In this document: positions 23,777-31,304 of the stretch, one piece after another
Numbering within the stretch: position 1 is the stretch's first letter
How the letters are laid out: each line of letters starts with the position of its first letter
Assembly (NCBI GenBank): GCA_003142855.1
Contig: PLNW01000063.1
Location: 1 to 64,000 of the forward strand
Reading direction: 5' to 3'
DNA from: Myxococcales bacterium
GTDB lineage: Bacteria; Myxococcota_A; Polyangia; Fen-1088
Length of the DNA stretch: 64,000 nt
The notes under the pieces: model-generated
Database searches by the model: none
What the model was told of the DNA's origin: nothing
What the model saw: only the letters and a program-made list of their open reading frames with translations
Translations under genes and position numbers: made by a program

Positions 23777-26700
23777 ATGTGGCTTACACGTCTCGCTCTT
23801 CGCAATCCAGTTCTCATCCTGATGCTGTCGCTCATGCTCATCGTGCTGGGCGTGGTGTCGCTGAACCGGCTGTCAGTCGACCTGTTTCCCGACATCACCA
23901 TCCCGGTCATCCGCATCGCCACCTTCTATACGGGCGCGGGGCCGCAGGACATCGAGAAGTCGATTACCCAGCCCATCGAGCGCGCGGTCAGCGCCTCGCC
24001 CGGTGTCGACAAGGTGGAAAGCTCATCCAAGCAGGGCGTATCGCTCATCAGCGTGTGGTTCGCCTACGGGACCAACCTGGACAACGCGCAGTTCGAGGTG
24101 TCGCAGCGTATCGCCCAAATCCTCAACACCCTGCCGCCCGGCATCCAGCAGCCCTTTGTCATCAAGTTCGACATCACCAGCATCCCAGTCGTGTCGGTCA
24201 CCGTCGCGAGCGACCTGCTCGACGAGAAGCAGCTCTACGACCTGGCCTACAACACCATCGAGCCGCAGCTGGAACGCGTCCCTGGCGTGGCCAGCGCGAC
24301 GGTCGGCGGGGGCAAGATCCGCGAAATTGAAGTCATGGCCGACCGCGATGCCTTGCGGGCGCGCGGCCTGGATATCATGGCTCTGACCAATGCCGTGCGC
24401 GGCTCGAATTTCCTTCTGCCCTCGGGCAGCCTGCGCGCCGGCGATCGCGACTACAACGTGTTCACCAACACGCAAGTTCCTGACGTGCGGCCCTTGCGCG
24501 ACGTCGTGGTGCGCGCCACGCCGTCGTCGGCGGGGCAAGGGGCGGGCCTGGTCAGGGTATCGGACGTGGCCCAGGTGGAAGATCTCACCGCCGACCAGAC
24601 CGAAATCGTGCGCGTGAACGGAAAGCGCGGCGTGTTCCTGCGCGTGCTCAAGCAGCCCGGGGCCAACACCATCGCCGTGGTGGACGCGATCCGCGACGCC
24701 ATCACCAAGCTGCGTGGCGTGCCCACCAATGTGAAGATCGAAATCGGGTTCGATCAGTCTCTCTACATCCGGTCGGCCGTGGCGGCGCTGCAGCACGAGG
24801 CCGTGCAGGGCGGTGTGCTGGCCATCCTGGTCATCCTGTTCTTCCTCGTGAATTTTCGCGCCACCGGAATCATTGGCGTGGCCATTCCGCTCTCCATCGT
24901 CTCGACCTTCGTGTTGCTTTACTTCACCAACCAGACACTCAACGTCTTCACCCTGGGCGGTCTGGCCCTGGGCGTGGGACGCTTGGTGGACGATTCCATC
25001 GTGGAGCTGGAGAACATCCACCGCCACCTTGCCATGGGCCAGAACCGGCGTAACGCCGTGCTCATGGCGGCGCAGGAAGTGGCCATGCCCATCCTGGTTT
25101 CGACCATCACCACCATCGTGGTGTTCTTCCCGGTGCTCTTCATGACCGGGATCGGGCGCTACCTGTTCATGCCGCTGGCCCTGACCATTGCCTTCGCCCT
25201 GCTCATGAGCTTCTGGGTCTCGCGAACCGTGACGCCCCTGCTCTGCTTCTATTGGCTCAAGGAAGGCCGTCACGACGACAAGGGCTTCGCCGCCAGGATG
25301 ACAGGCTGGTTCGACCGGGTCGATGCAGCCTATGGCCGCTCGCTGGAGTGGGTGCTACGCCATCGATTGTTGACCGTGGCGGGCATTCTGCTGTTCTTCA
25401 TCGGCAGCATGTTCCTCAAGCGCGGCATCGGCAGCGAGTTTTTTCCGGACAGCGACGAGTCGCAATTCAGCATCACCTACAAGAGCCCCATCGGAACCCG
25501 CGTGGAACGTACCGAACAAGCGACCGAACGGCTGGAGAATATCGTGAAGAAGGAGCTGGTCCCCATCGGCAGCGGTGACAAGGCCCAGCGCATCTACACC
25601 ACGCTCCTATCGGATACCGGCCTGCCCCTGGGGCGCACTGCTATCTTCAGCCAGAACACCGGCACCCATTCGGGCAGTCTTTCGGTCAATTTGGTGACCA
25701 GAGCCAACCGTCCGGTTTCGGACGTGTGGGCGGCAGAAAAGGTGCGCGCGGCGCTGCGCGATACCATGCCCGGAACGCAGTTGTACTTCTTCATCGGCGG
25801 CATCGTGAAGCGCATCCAGAACTTCGGGGCCACCGCACCCATCGATGTCGAGGTCTTGGGCTACGACCTCGACGATGGGTCGCGATACGGAACCAGCCTG
25901 CTGACGAAGATGCGCGTCCTGACCGATGCGCAAGGACGGCCATTGCTGACGGATGTCCAGTCGTCACGCGAGGAGAACAGCCCGGAGCTGGACGTGGTGG
26001 TGGACCGCCAGAAGGCAGGCATGCTGGGTGTTTCCGAGCAGGACGTGGCGCAGACCATCCTGATCAGCCTGCTGGGCAACACGCAAATCACGCCAGTGCC
26101 GTTTACCGATCCCAAGACCGGCAACGAGTACTATGTCAACGTACGCATGGCAGATGCCTACCGCGAGCATGTCTCGGACCTGGGCGATATGTTCATGCGT
26201 ACGCCCAGCGGCGGGATTGTGACCGTGGACACCTTGGCACGCATCGAGCGCAACAGCGGTCCGGTCATGATCGACCGCAAGTACCTGCAGCGCATCGTGC
26301 ACGTCACTGCCAACGTCGCGCCCACCGCAGACCTGGGCGCGGCCAGCGAGGCGGTCCAACGCGTGGTCGACAACACGCCGCCGCCCGAGGGATTTGCCGC
26401 CACCCTGGGTGGCCAGACCCTGGAACAGAAGAAGGCCTTCCGCGGCTTGATCTTCGCCGCCATCATGGCGCTGGCCCTGGTGTACATGGTGCTAGCCAGC
26501 CAGTTCAAGTCGCTCATCGACCCGCTGGTCATCATGTTCAGCGTGCCCCTGGGCGTATCGGGCGTGTTCATCATGCTCTACGTCACCGGCACCAAGCTGA
26601 GCGTGAACAGCTTCATGGGCATCATCATGATGGTGGGCATCGTGGTGTCGAACGGCGTGTTGCTGGTCGACTTCGCCAACGTGCTGCGCCGCCGGGGCAA

Positions 26701-26998
26701 GCCGCTGCACGAGGCCACCGTACTGGCAGGACGCACGCGCTTGCGGCCCATCCTGATGACCACCATCGCCACCATCACCGCCCTCATCCCCATGGCGCTC
26801 GGCCTCGGCGAGGGTAGCGAAACCAACCTGCCTCTCGCCCGCGCGGTCATCGGCGGCCTCATGGTCTCCACCTTCTTCACTCTCTTCCTGGTGCCCTCGC
26901 TGTATACGGTGCTCGATCGTTTCGCCAAGCGGGTCTCGCCCAACGACGAGGATCTTGGCGACGAGCGGACGGCCGCGGAGGATCCGGCCCATGCGTAA
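23777..26998 (+). CDS. RND-family multidrug efflux pump (HAE-type)
   Basis: A 1073-residue inner-membrane pump of normal size, with 12 membrane helices and two large periplasmic loops. It opens WLTRLALRNPVLILMLSLML and has the loop start LSVDLFPDITIPVIRIATFY, GAGPQDIEKSITQPIERAV. Helix 4 has LGVGRLVDDSIVELENIHRH, which keeps the DD pair of the proton relay found in AcrB-like (HAE) drug pumps. The second half repeats the fold (MALALVYMVLASQFKSLIDP; MVGIVVSNGVLLVDFANVLR). Likely substrates are hydrophobic drugs, bile-like compounds or secondary metabolites. It is transcribed with the adaptor and the TolC-like channel. The stop lies 8 bp inside the next gene. Confidence 0.95.
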   Translation: MWLTRLALRNPVLILMLSLMLIVLGVVSLNRLSVDLFPDITIPVIRIATFYTGAGPQDIEKSITQPIERAVSASPGVDKVESSSKQGVSLISVWFAYGTNLDNAQFEVSQRIAQILNTLPPGIQQPFVIKFDITSIPVVSVTVASDLLDEKQLYDLAYNTIEPQLERVPGVASATVGGGKIREIEVMADRDALRARGLDIMALTNAVRGSNFLLPSGSLRAGDRDYNVFTNTQVPDVRPLRDVVVRATPSSAGQGAGLVRVSDVAQVEDLTADQTEIVRVNGKRGVFLRVLKQPGANTIAVVDAIRDAITKLRGVPTNVKIEIGFDQSLYIRSAVAALQHEAVQGGVLAILVILFFLVNFRATGIIGVAIPLSIVSTFVLLYFTNQTLNVFTLGGLALGVGRLVDDSIVELENIHRHLAMGQNRRNAVLMAAQEVAMPILVSTITTIVVFFPVLFMTGIGRYLFMPLALTIAFALLMSFWVSRTVTPLLCFYWLKEGRHDDKGFAARMTGWFDRVDAAYGRSLEWVLRHRLLTVAGILLFFIGSMFLKRGIGSEFFPDSDESQFSITYKSPIGTRVERTEQATERLENIVKKELVPIGSGDKAQRIYTTLLSDTGLPLGRTAIFSQNTGTHSGSLSVNLVTRANRPVSDVWAAEKVRAALRDTMPGTQLYFFIGGIVKRIQNFGATAPIDVEVLGYDLDDGSRYGTSLLTKMRVLTDAQGRPLLTDVQSSREENSPELDVVVDRQKAGMLGVSEQDVAQTILISLLGNTQITPVPFTDPKTGNEYYVNVRMADAYREHVSDLGDMFMRTPSGGIVTVDTLARIERNSGPVMIDRKYLQRIVHVTANVAPTADLGAASEAVQRVVDNTPPPEGFAATLGGQTLEQKKAFRGLIFAAIMALALVYMVLASQFKSLIDPLVIMFSVPLGVSGVFIMLYVTGTKLSVNSFMGIIMMVGIVVSNGVLLVDFANVLRRRGKPLHEATVLAGRTRLRPILMTTIATITALIPMALGLGEGSETNLPLARAVIGGLMVSTFFTLFLVPSLYTVLDRFAKRVSPNDEDLGDERTAAEDPAHA

Positions 26999-28355
26999 AC
27001 TCGCCAGCTGCGCAGTGCTGTTGCTTGCGGCGCAAATCGCCAGCGCTCAGGAATCCAGCGAGCCTCCGCCCGTGCCCAAGCTGCAAGACGCCGCGACCGA
27101 CACCGGCCGCGCCTACGAGAAGATCACGATGACCGAGGCGGTGCGACGGGCGCTGGCGCGCAACGTGACCACGCTGGTGGCCCTGGCCGAGATCGATCGC
27201 GCCCAGGCTTTGCTCGGTGAGGCGCGCGCCCCGTCCATGCCCAGCCTGATCGGGAACGCTGGGTACACGCGGCTCGACGGGGATCGGGTTCTGCAATCCG
27301 CGACCTACGATTTCACGAAGCCGTATCCCCCACCTGTCATTCCGGGCCCGTCCAAGCTCCTCGCCGCGAAGAATCAGGAATCGGCGAGTCTGACCCTGAA
27401 CGTGCCGCTTGTCTCGCCCTCCACCTGGGTGAAATGGTCGCAGGCCAAGACCAACCTGATGTCCGCCCGGGCTGGCAACCAGGACGCGCGCCGGACCGTG
27501 GCTCTCCTGGCGGCGCGCGCCTACCTCGCGGTCATCGCGCAGAAACGCCAGCTCGACATCAACGCGCGCGCGCTGGCCACGGACCGCGCCCACTACGACT
27601 ACGCGCACATTCGCCTGGTGGGCGGCGTCGGCAACAGGGTGGACGACGTGCGGGCCGCACAGCAGGTGGCCTCCGACGAGGCGCTGCTGTCCGCCAGCTA
27701 CACGGCCCTGGCGCGCGCGCGCGAGGCGCTGGGCATGCTGCTCGGCGAGGACCGCCCCATCGACGTGTTCGACGATCTTGATTTGCCGAAGATCCACGCC
27801 GATCCCACGCAAGCGGTGGCCGCGCGCTCGGACGTGGTCGCGGCCAAGACGCGGGTGCAATTGGCCGAACAGACCAAGAAGCAGGGCTGGGCCGACTACA
27901 CGCCCACGCTCCTGGGTCAGTTCATGCCCTTCTATCAGAACCCGCCGAGCCTCACGGTGCCCGAGACCGGGTGGCAGGCCATGCTGGTGCTGACGGTGCC
28001 GTTCTTCGAGGGTGGCATCCGCTGGGCTCAAAACAAGGAGCGGGCCGCGCTCCTCAACGAGGCGCGCAGCCAGTACGACGCCCTGTTGCGCCAGACCCGC
28101 TCCGACATCCGCATCGCGGTCGAGGAGGTCAGCCGCGCAGACGAGGCCATGCAGTCCGCATCCAGCGCCGCCCGGCTGGCGCGCGAGGCGCTGGACCTGG
28201 CCAGCCAGGCCTATCGGGCCGGCGCCACCTCCAACCTGGAAGTCATCGACGCCGAACGCCGCGCGCACGACGCCGACACAGGGGCAGTCATCGCCGAAGA
28301 CAACGTCCGCCAGGCCCGCCTCGATCTATTGGCCGCGGCTGGGCAGTTTCCCTAG
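26991..28355 (+). CDS. TolC-type outer-membrane efflux channel
   Basis: A 454-residue protein. The signal peptide is MRKLASCAVLLLAAQIASAQ; the mature part has two OEP (outer membrane efflux) repeats: MTEAVRRALARNVTTLVALA and LAEIDRAQALLGEARAPSMP; then LLAARAYLAVIAQKRQLDIN. The second half has VAAKTRVQLAEQTKKQGWAD, YTPTLLGQF, VLTVPFFEGGIRWAQNKERA and the final SQAYRAGATSNLEVIDAERR. It forms the exit duct of the RND system encoded upstream. ATG 26991 overlaps the pump gene. The TAG stop (28353-28355) is part of the CTAG end of a 163-bp palindromic element, so the last codons could have been changed by its arrival. Confidence 0.93.
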   Translation: MRKLASCAVLLLAAQIASAQESSEPPPVPKLQDAATDTGRAYEKITMTEAVRRALARNVTTLVALAEIDRAQALLGEARAPSMPSLIGNAGYTRLDGDRVLQSATYDFTKPYPPPVIPGPSKLLAAKNQESASLTLNVPLVSPSTWVKWSQAKTNLMSARAGNQDARRTVALLAARAYLAVIAQKRQLDINARALATDRAHYDYAHIRLVGGVGNRVDDVRAAQQVASDEALLSASYTALARAREALGMLLGEDRPIDVFDDLDLPKIHADPTQAVAARSDVVAAKTRVQLAEQTKKQGWADYTPTLLGQFMPFYQNPPSLTVPETGWQAMLVLTVPFFEGGIRWAQNKERAALLNEARSQYDALLRQTRSDIRIAVEEVSRADEAMQSASSAARLAREALDLASQAYRAGATSNLEVIDAERRAHDADTGAVIAEDNVRQARLDLLAAAGQFP

Positions 28356-28514
28356 AGCGCCGAACGGTTTGCCGGACCGAGTGAAATTGCGCAGTTGCGA
28401 GCGGCCCGAGGCGCGACGAGGGAGAATACTCGACGTATTTGACCGAGGAGCAACGAAGGGACGCGACGCAAATCCGCGATTTCACGACGGGAGGCAAACC
28501 GTTCGGTGCTCTAG
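28352..28514. repeat. 163-bp palindromic element with CTAG termini (MITE/REPIN-like)
   Basis: The left end reads CTAGAGCGCCGAACGGTTTG (then CCGGACC...GTGAAATTGCG). The right end on the minus strand reads CTAGAGCACCGAACGGTTTG (then CCTCCCG...GTGAAATCGCG). The first 22 bases differ at one position, and the arms remain alignable for about 50 nt. The centre holds AATACTCGACGTATT, which is itself a near-perfect palindrome. The left CTAG contains the tolC-like stop and the right CTAG contains the stop of the convergent kinase-GalU gene. It has no coding capacity. The whole element can fold into one long hairpin and would end transcription from both sides. Confidence 0.75.
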
Positions 28515-30439
28515 ACGCTCTGTTTTCTGAACTCGATGAGTGACTCCAAGTACGCATCGGGACTGCCGATGTCGAAACGGCGTCCCTTCACAACGTAGCC
28601 GAATAGGCCGTCTTCTTTGCGCTGACGATCGAGGCACGAGGTGAGTTGGAACTCGCCCCGCTCCCGGATGTTGCGCTTGATGTTCTCCTCCAGATAGCCA
28701 AAGATCTTCGGCGACAGCACGTACTGGCCGAACACGGTCAGAAACATGTTCTCGGCGATGCCTTCAACCCGCAGGTGCTCGCGCGCGTATTCGAGGTCAG
28801 GTTTTTCGGCAAATTCCGTGAGCGCGAGCAATCCTTCCCCGGTGGCCCACACGCCGGTGGCGCAGCCGAAACGGTGTACCTCATCCTCGGGCGTCTCCTT
28901 GAGCCCGACCACGCTTTGCCCTGTCACCTCATAGGCGTCCAGCAGTTGCCGGCTGCAAGTCCTGTCGGTGTCGGACACGCAAAGGTGGTCACCCAGCAAG
29001 AGCAGGAAAGGCTCGTCGCCGACCCACTCTCGCGCACAGTAAACCGCATGACCAAACCCATCCTGAACGTCCTGTGACAGAAAGGTGATGCGGTGACCGA
29101 TATCCATCAGGTACTCGGAGTATTTCTGGCTCTCTTTGGCAAGCTTGTTGAAATTCTCCACGCGCGGCGGTGTGCAGAAGATTTCCGCGAACAGGTCTCG
29201 GTCCTGGCTTTGCACCAGGATGGCCACTTCCTCGATCCCGGCCGAGATCGCTTCCTCGACAATGGCCAGAATGGCCGGCTTGGCCCGTCCGCTGGAGTCA
29301 ATCACGGGAAACAGCTCTTTCTTCACAGCTTTGGTGGCGGGGAATAGGCGCGTGCCGAACCCGGCCGCCGGAATGACGGCTTTGCGCACGCGCCGGGCAG
29401 GCTCAAGCGTCAGTTCCAAGCACGACATGCCGAGGTCGCGCTCGATGAGGACCATGGCCTTTTTCCGGCAATCGTCGTCTTTCGCGAGAAGCTGGGCGGT
29501 GCCGTCGCCCTGCGAGCCGACCCCTTTGCCGCCGTAGAGATACTGTCTCAGCGGCGCATGACCGAGTAGTTTGTGCAGTACGGGGGCGGTCAACTGCGAC
29601 GGGCAAGCCGGCTGCAGATTCTTGTCGAACAGCTCCTGCGCCTCATTCATGAGCGCGCCCAGCCGTTGCGCGTCGCCTTGCTTGAGCGCCTCAGCAGCTT
29701 GGGTCACGATCCTGCGGTTGACCGGGCCGAGGTAGGTCTGCACGGCCCGCTGCATCTCGGTCTGGGCAAAGGGATAGCAGCGATTGAGCCCTTGCAGGAT
29801 TTCGCGGGTGTCCTTGCCTGCCTTGAGATCGACGATGATGTAATGAAGCGGGGACGGCGTGGACAGTTCGCGCACGTCGAGCTGGTCGCCGTCAAAGGTC
29901 ATCTCGATGGGCCGGTTGCCGTAGGCGCACCCCTGGTCGAGCCTGCCACAGCGGGAAGGGGTGCTGATCTCGCCGTTGTAGGCGAGCTCCATCTCGCCCC
30001 GTACGGTCATCTTCAGGTCATAGGTGCGGTTGAATGCCCGGGCCACCAGCACGCACACCGCCGCGCTCGACGAGAGGCCTTTCTTGATGGGCAGGTCGGT
30101 GCGGGTGTTGTGGATTTCCAGGCCTCTGACCCGGTAGTGGGTCATGAGCTGATAGGCGACGCCGGCCACGTAGCTGAAGAAACCGCCCTGTTGGACTTGA
30201 TCGAGCAGAGCTTGTCGTTCCATGGGAACTTCCCAGGGCGGCATGGCGGTGCCGTCGTTGAGAGTGGCCCGGAAAATCAGCTTGCTCGGGTGCGGCTTGA
30301 CCTCGGCATACACCCCCTGATTGGTCCCCACGATGAGCGCGTATCCCTTTTCGATTTCGGCGTTGATGCGCCGGTAGCCACCCGCCCAGTCGCTGTGCTC
30401 TCCGAACAGGCAGATGCGGCCAGGAACAAAAAGATTCAT
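28511..30439 (-). CDS. bifunctional GHMP sugar kinase / UTP-glucose-1-phosphate uridylyltransferase-like (GalU) fusion
   Basis: A 642-residue cytoplasmic protein with two enzymes in one chain. Residues 1 to about 345 are a GHMP kinase: MNLFVPGRICLFGEHSDWAG (motif 1), LPIKKGLSSSAAVCVLVARA (ATP loop) and YGGKGVGSQGDGTAQLL (motif 3). From about 352 a GalU-type nucleotidyltransferase follows: KAVIPAAGFGTRLFPATKAV, KKELFPVIDSSGRAKPA, FGHAVYCAREWVGDEPFLLL with LGDHL, FAEKPDLEYA and GRRFDIGSPDAYLESLIEF. The kinase would make sugar-1-phosphate and the second domain UDP-sugar, a salvage route like the fucose FKP enzyme but for UDP sugars. The sugar is not known; glucuronate or a hexose are possible. 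The stop is provided by a palindromic element. Confidence 0.88.
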   Translation of the reverse strand: MNLFVPGRICLFGEHSDWAGGYRRINAEIEKGYALIVGTNQGVYAEVKPHPSKLIFRATLNDGTAMPPWEVPMERQALLDQVQQGGFFSYVAGVAYQLMTHYRVRGLEIHNTRTDLPIKKGLSSSAAVCVLVARAFNRTYDLKMTVRGEMELAYNGEISTPSRCGRLDQGCAYGNRPIEMTFDGDQLDVRELSTPSPLHYIIVDLKAGKDTREILQGLNRCYPFAQTEMQRAVQTYLGPVNRRIVTQAAEALKQGDAQRLGALMNEAQELFDKNLQPACPSQLTAPVLHKLLGHAPLRQYLYGGKGVGSQGDGTAQLLAKDDDCRKKAMVLIERDLGMSCLELTLEPARRVRKAVIPAAGFGTRLFPATKAVKKELFPVIDSSGRAKPAILAIVEEAISAGIEEVAILVQSQDRDLFAEIFCTPPRVENFNKLAKESQKYSEYLMDIGHRITFLSQDVQDGFGHAVYCAREWVGDEPFLLLLGDHLCVSDTDRTCSRQLLDAYEVTGQSVVGLKETPEDEVHRFGCATGVWATGEGLLALTEFAEKPDLEYAREHLRVEGIAENMFLTVFGQYVLSPKIFGYLEENIKRNIRERGEFQLTSCLDRQRKEDGLFGYVVKGRRFDIGSPDAYLESLIEFRKQSV

Positions 30440-30529
30440 GGCGGCAGTCTACAACATCACGCTCCGCCGTAGGCATCCTCCTCGATCCCCTGCGCGAGGC
30501 GGATCTGCCGACGGCCGGTCAGACTACCA

Positions 30530-31099
30530 CTACTCCAGGTGCACGTTGCCTTCGGCCAGAACCCGATCGCGCACACCTTGCGTCTGCACCACGCGCACCA
30601 GATAGGTGTGCGAGGGCTCGAATCCATCGTCAGGCGACAGCAAGAAGCGCATGCCCAGATCGCGGCCCGAACTCATGCTCACGTTCCACAACACCTTCGC
30701 CTCGTTTTGCGCGATGCTTTCTGGATCCTCACGATCGAAGACAGCCACGATGATCGGCCCGTTGCTCGATCGCTCCCTGAACCGGGCCACCATCTCCACC
30801 TGCCATGGTTGGTTGTTGCCAGCCGCGCCCAGACTTCCCTTGGCCGCGACCTGGGTCCCTCGCGCCAGGACTGTCACCGCTGGCTGATTCTCGGAAAGCT
30901 CGACGCCAACAATCGTGGCACTTCCGCCCGCGGCCACGCACACCGCCCCTCGTTGCGGACACTCGCGCTTCTGCTCGCGCGAAACCAAGAAGACCTGGGG
31001 AGTCTCGTCCAATACCTCAAAGCTGGGAACCTCCCAGGATTCCAGCATCGACGGCATTTCAGCCTGCGCCAACGTCATCAGAAAGACTTGAGCCAACAT
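30530..31099 (-). CDS. exported protein of unknown function
   Basis: A 189-residue protein. ATG 31099 is chosen because GGAGG lies 6 nt upstream. The first 15 residues (MLAQVFLMTLAQAEM) are a short hydrophobic signal-like segment. The rest is beta-rich: SWEVPSFEVLDETPQVFLVS, PQRGAVCVAAGGSATIVGVE, ARGTQVAAKGSLGAAGNNQP, and ends HTYLVRVVQTQGVRDRVLAE. Two cysteines flank a short loop. The layout resembles one immunoglobulin-like or jelly-roll domain in the periplasm. No family recognised. It follows the TPR membrane gene on the same strand after a 205-bp gap that carries a weak copy of the CTCTGTG repeat. Confidence 0.6.
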   Translation of the reverse strand: MLAQVFLMTLAQAEMPSMLESWEVPSFEVLDETPQVFLVSREQKRECPQRGAVCVAAGGSATIVGVELSENQPAVTVLARGTQVAAKGSLGAAGNNQPWQVEMVARFRERSSNGPIIVAVFDREDPESIAQNEAKVLWNVSMSSGRDLGMRFLLSPDDGFEPSHTYLVRVVQTQGVRDRVLAEGNVHLE

Positions 31100-31304
31100 T
31101 GAGCACCTCCTGCCCTGCTTCTCTTGCTTGGGCCTCACCTATTCAGATGCCGAGCCCGCGGAAGTGGTTCGCCGCCTGATGCCGGCGCCTTCGAGGCGTT
31201 TGGGGCTGCGCTGTATCCAACCCTTCGCTCTCTCCTCCGCCCCTGCGGCCTCTGTGTCTCTGTGGGAAGTAGGTAACTTTGATCCACGGTCCAAGAGATG
31301 CTGG

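Noticed and set aside
25726-26817. alternative plus-strand frame inside the RND pump gene
   Set aside because: The translation is Arg/Gly/His-rich and mirrors the codons of the pump; no start signal.
24023-26992. long minus-strand frames opposite the RND pump
   Set aside because: The compositions are biased (His/Asp/Gly/Glu) and there is no RBS or known motif. The plus-strand pump is complete.
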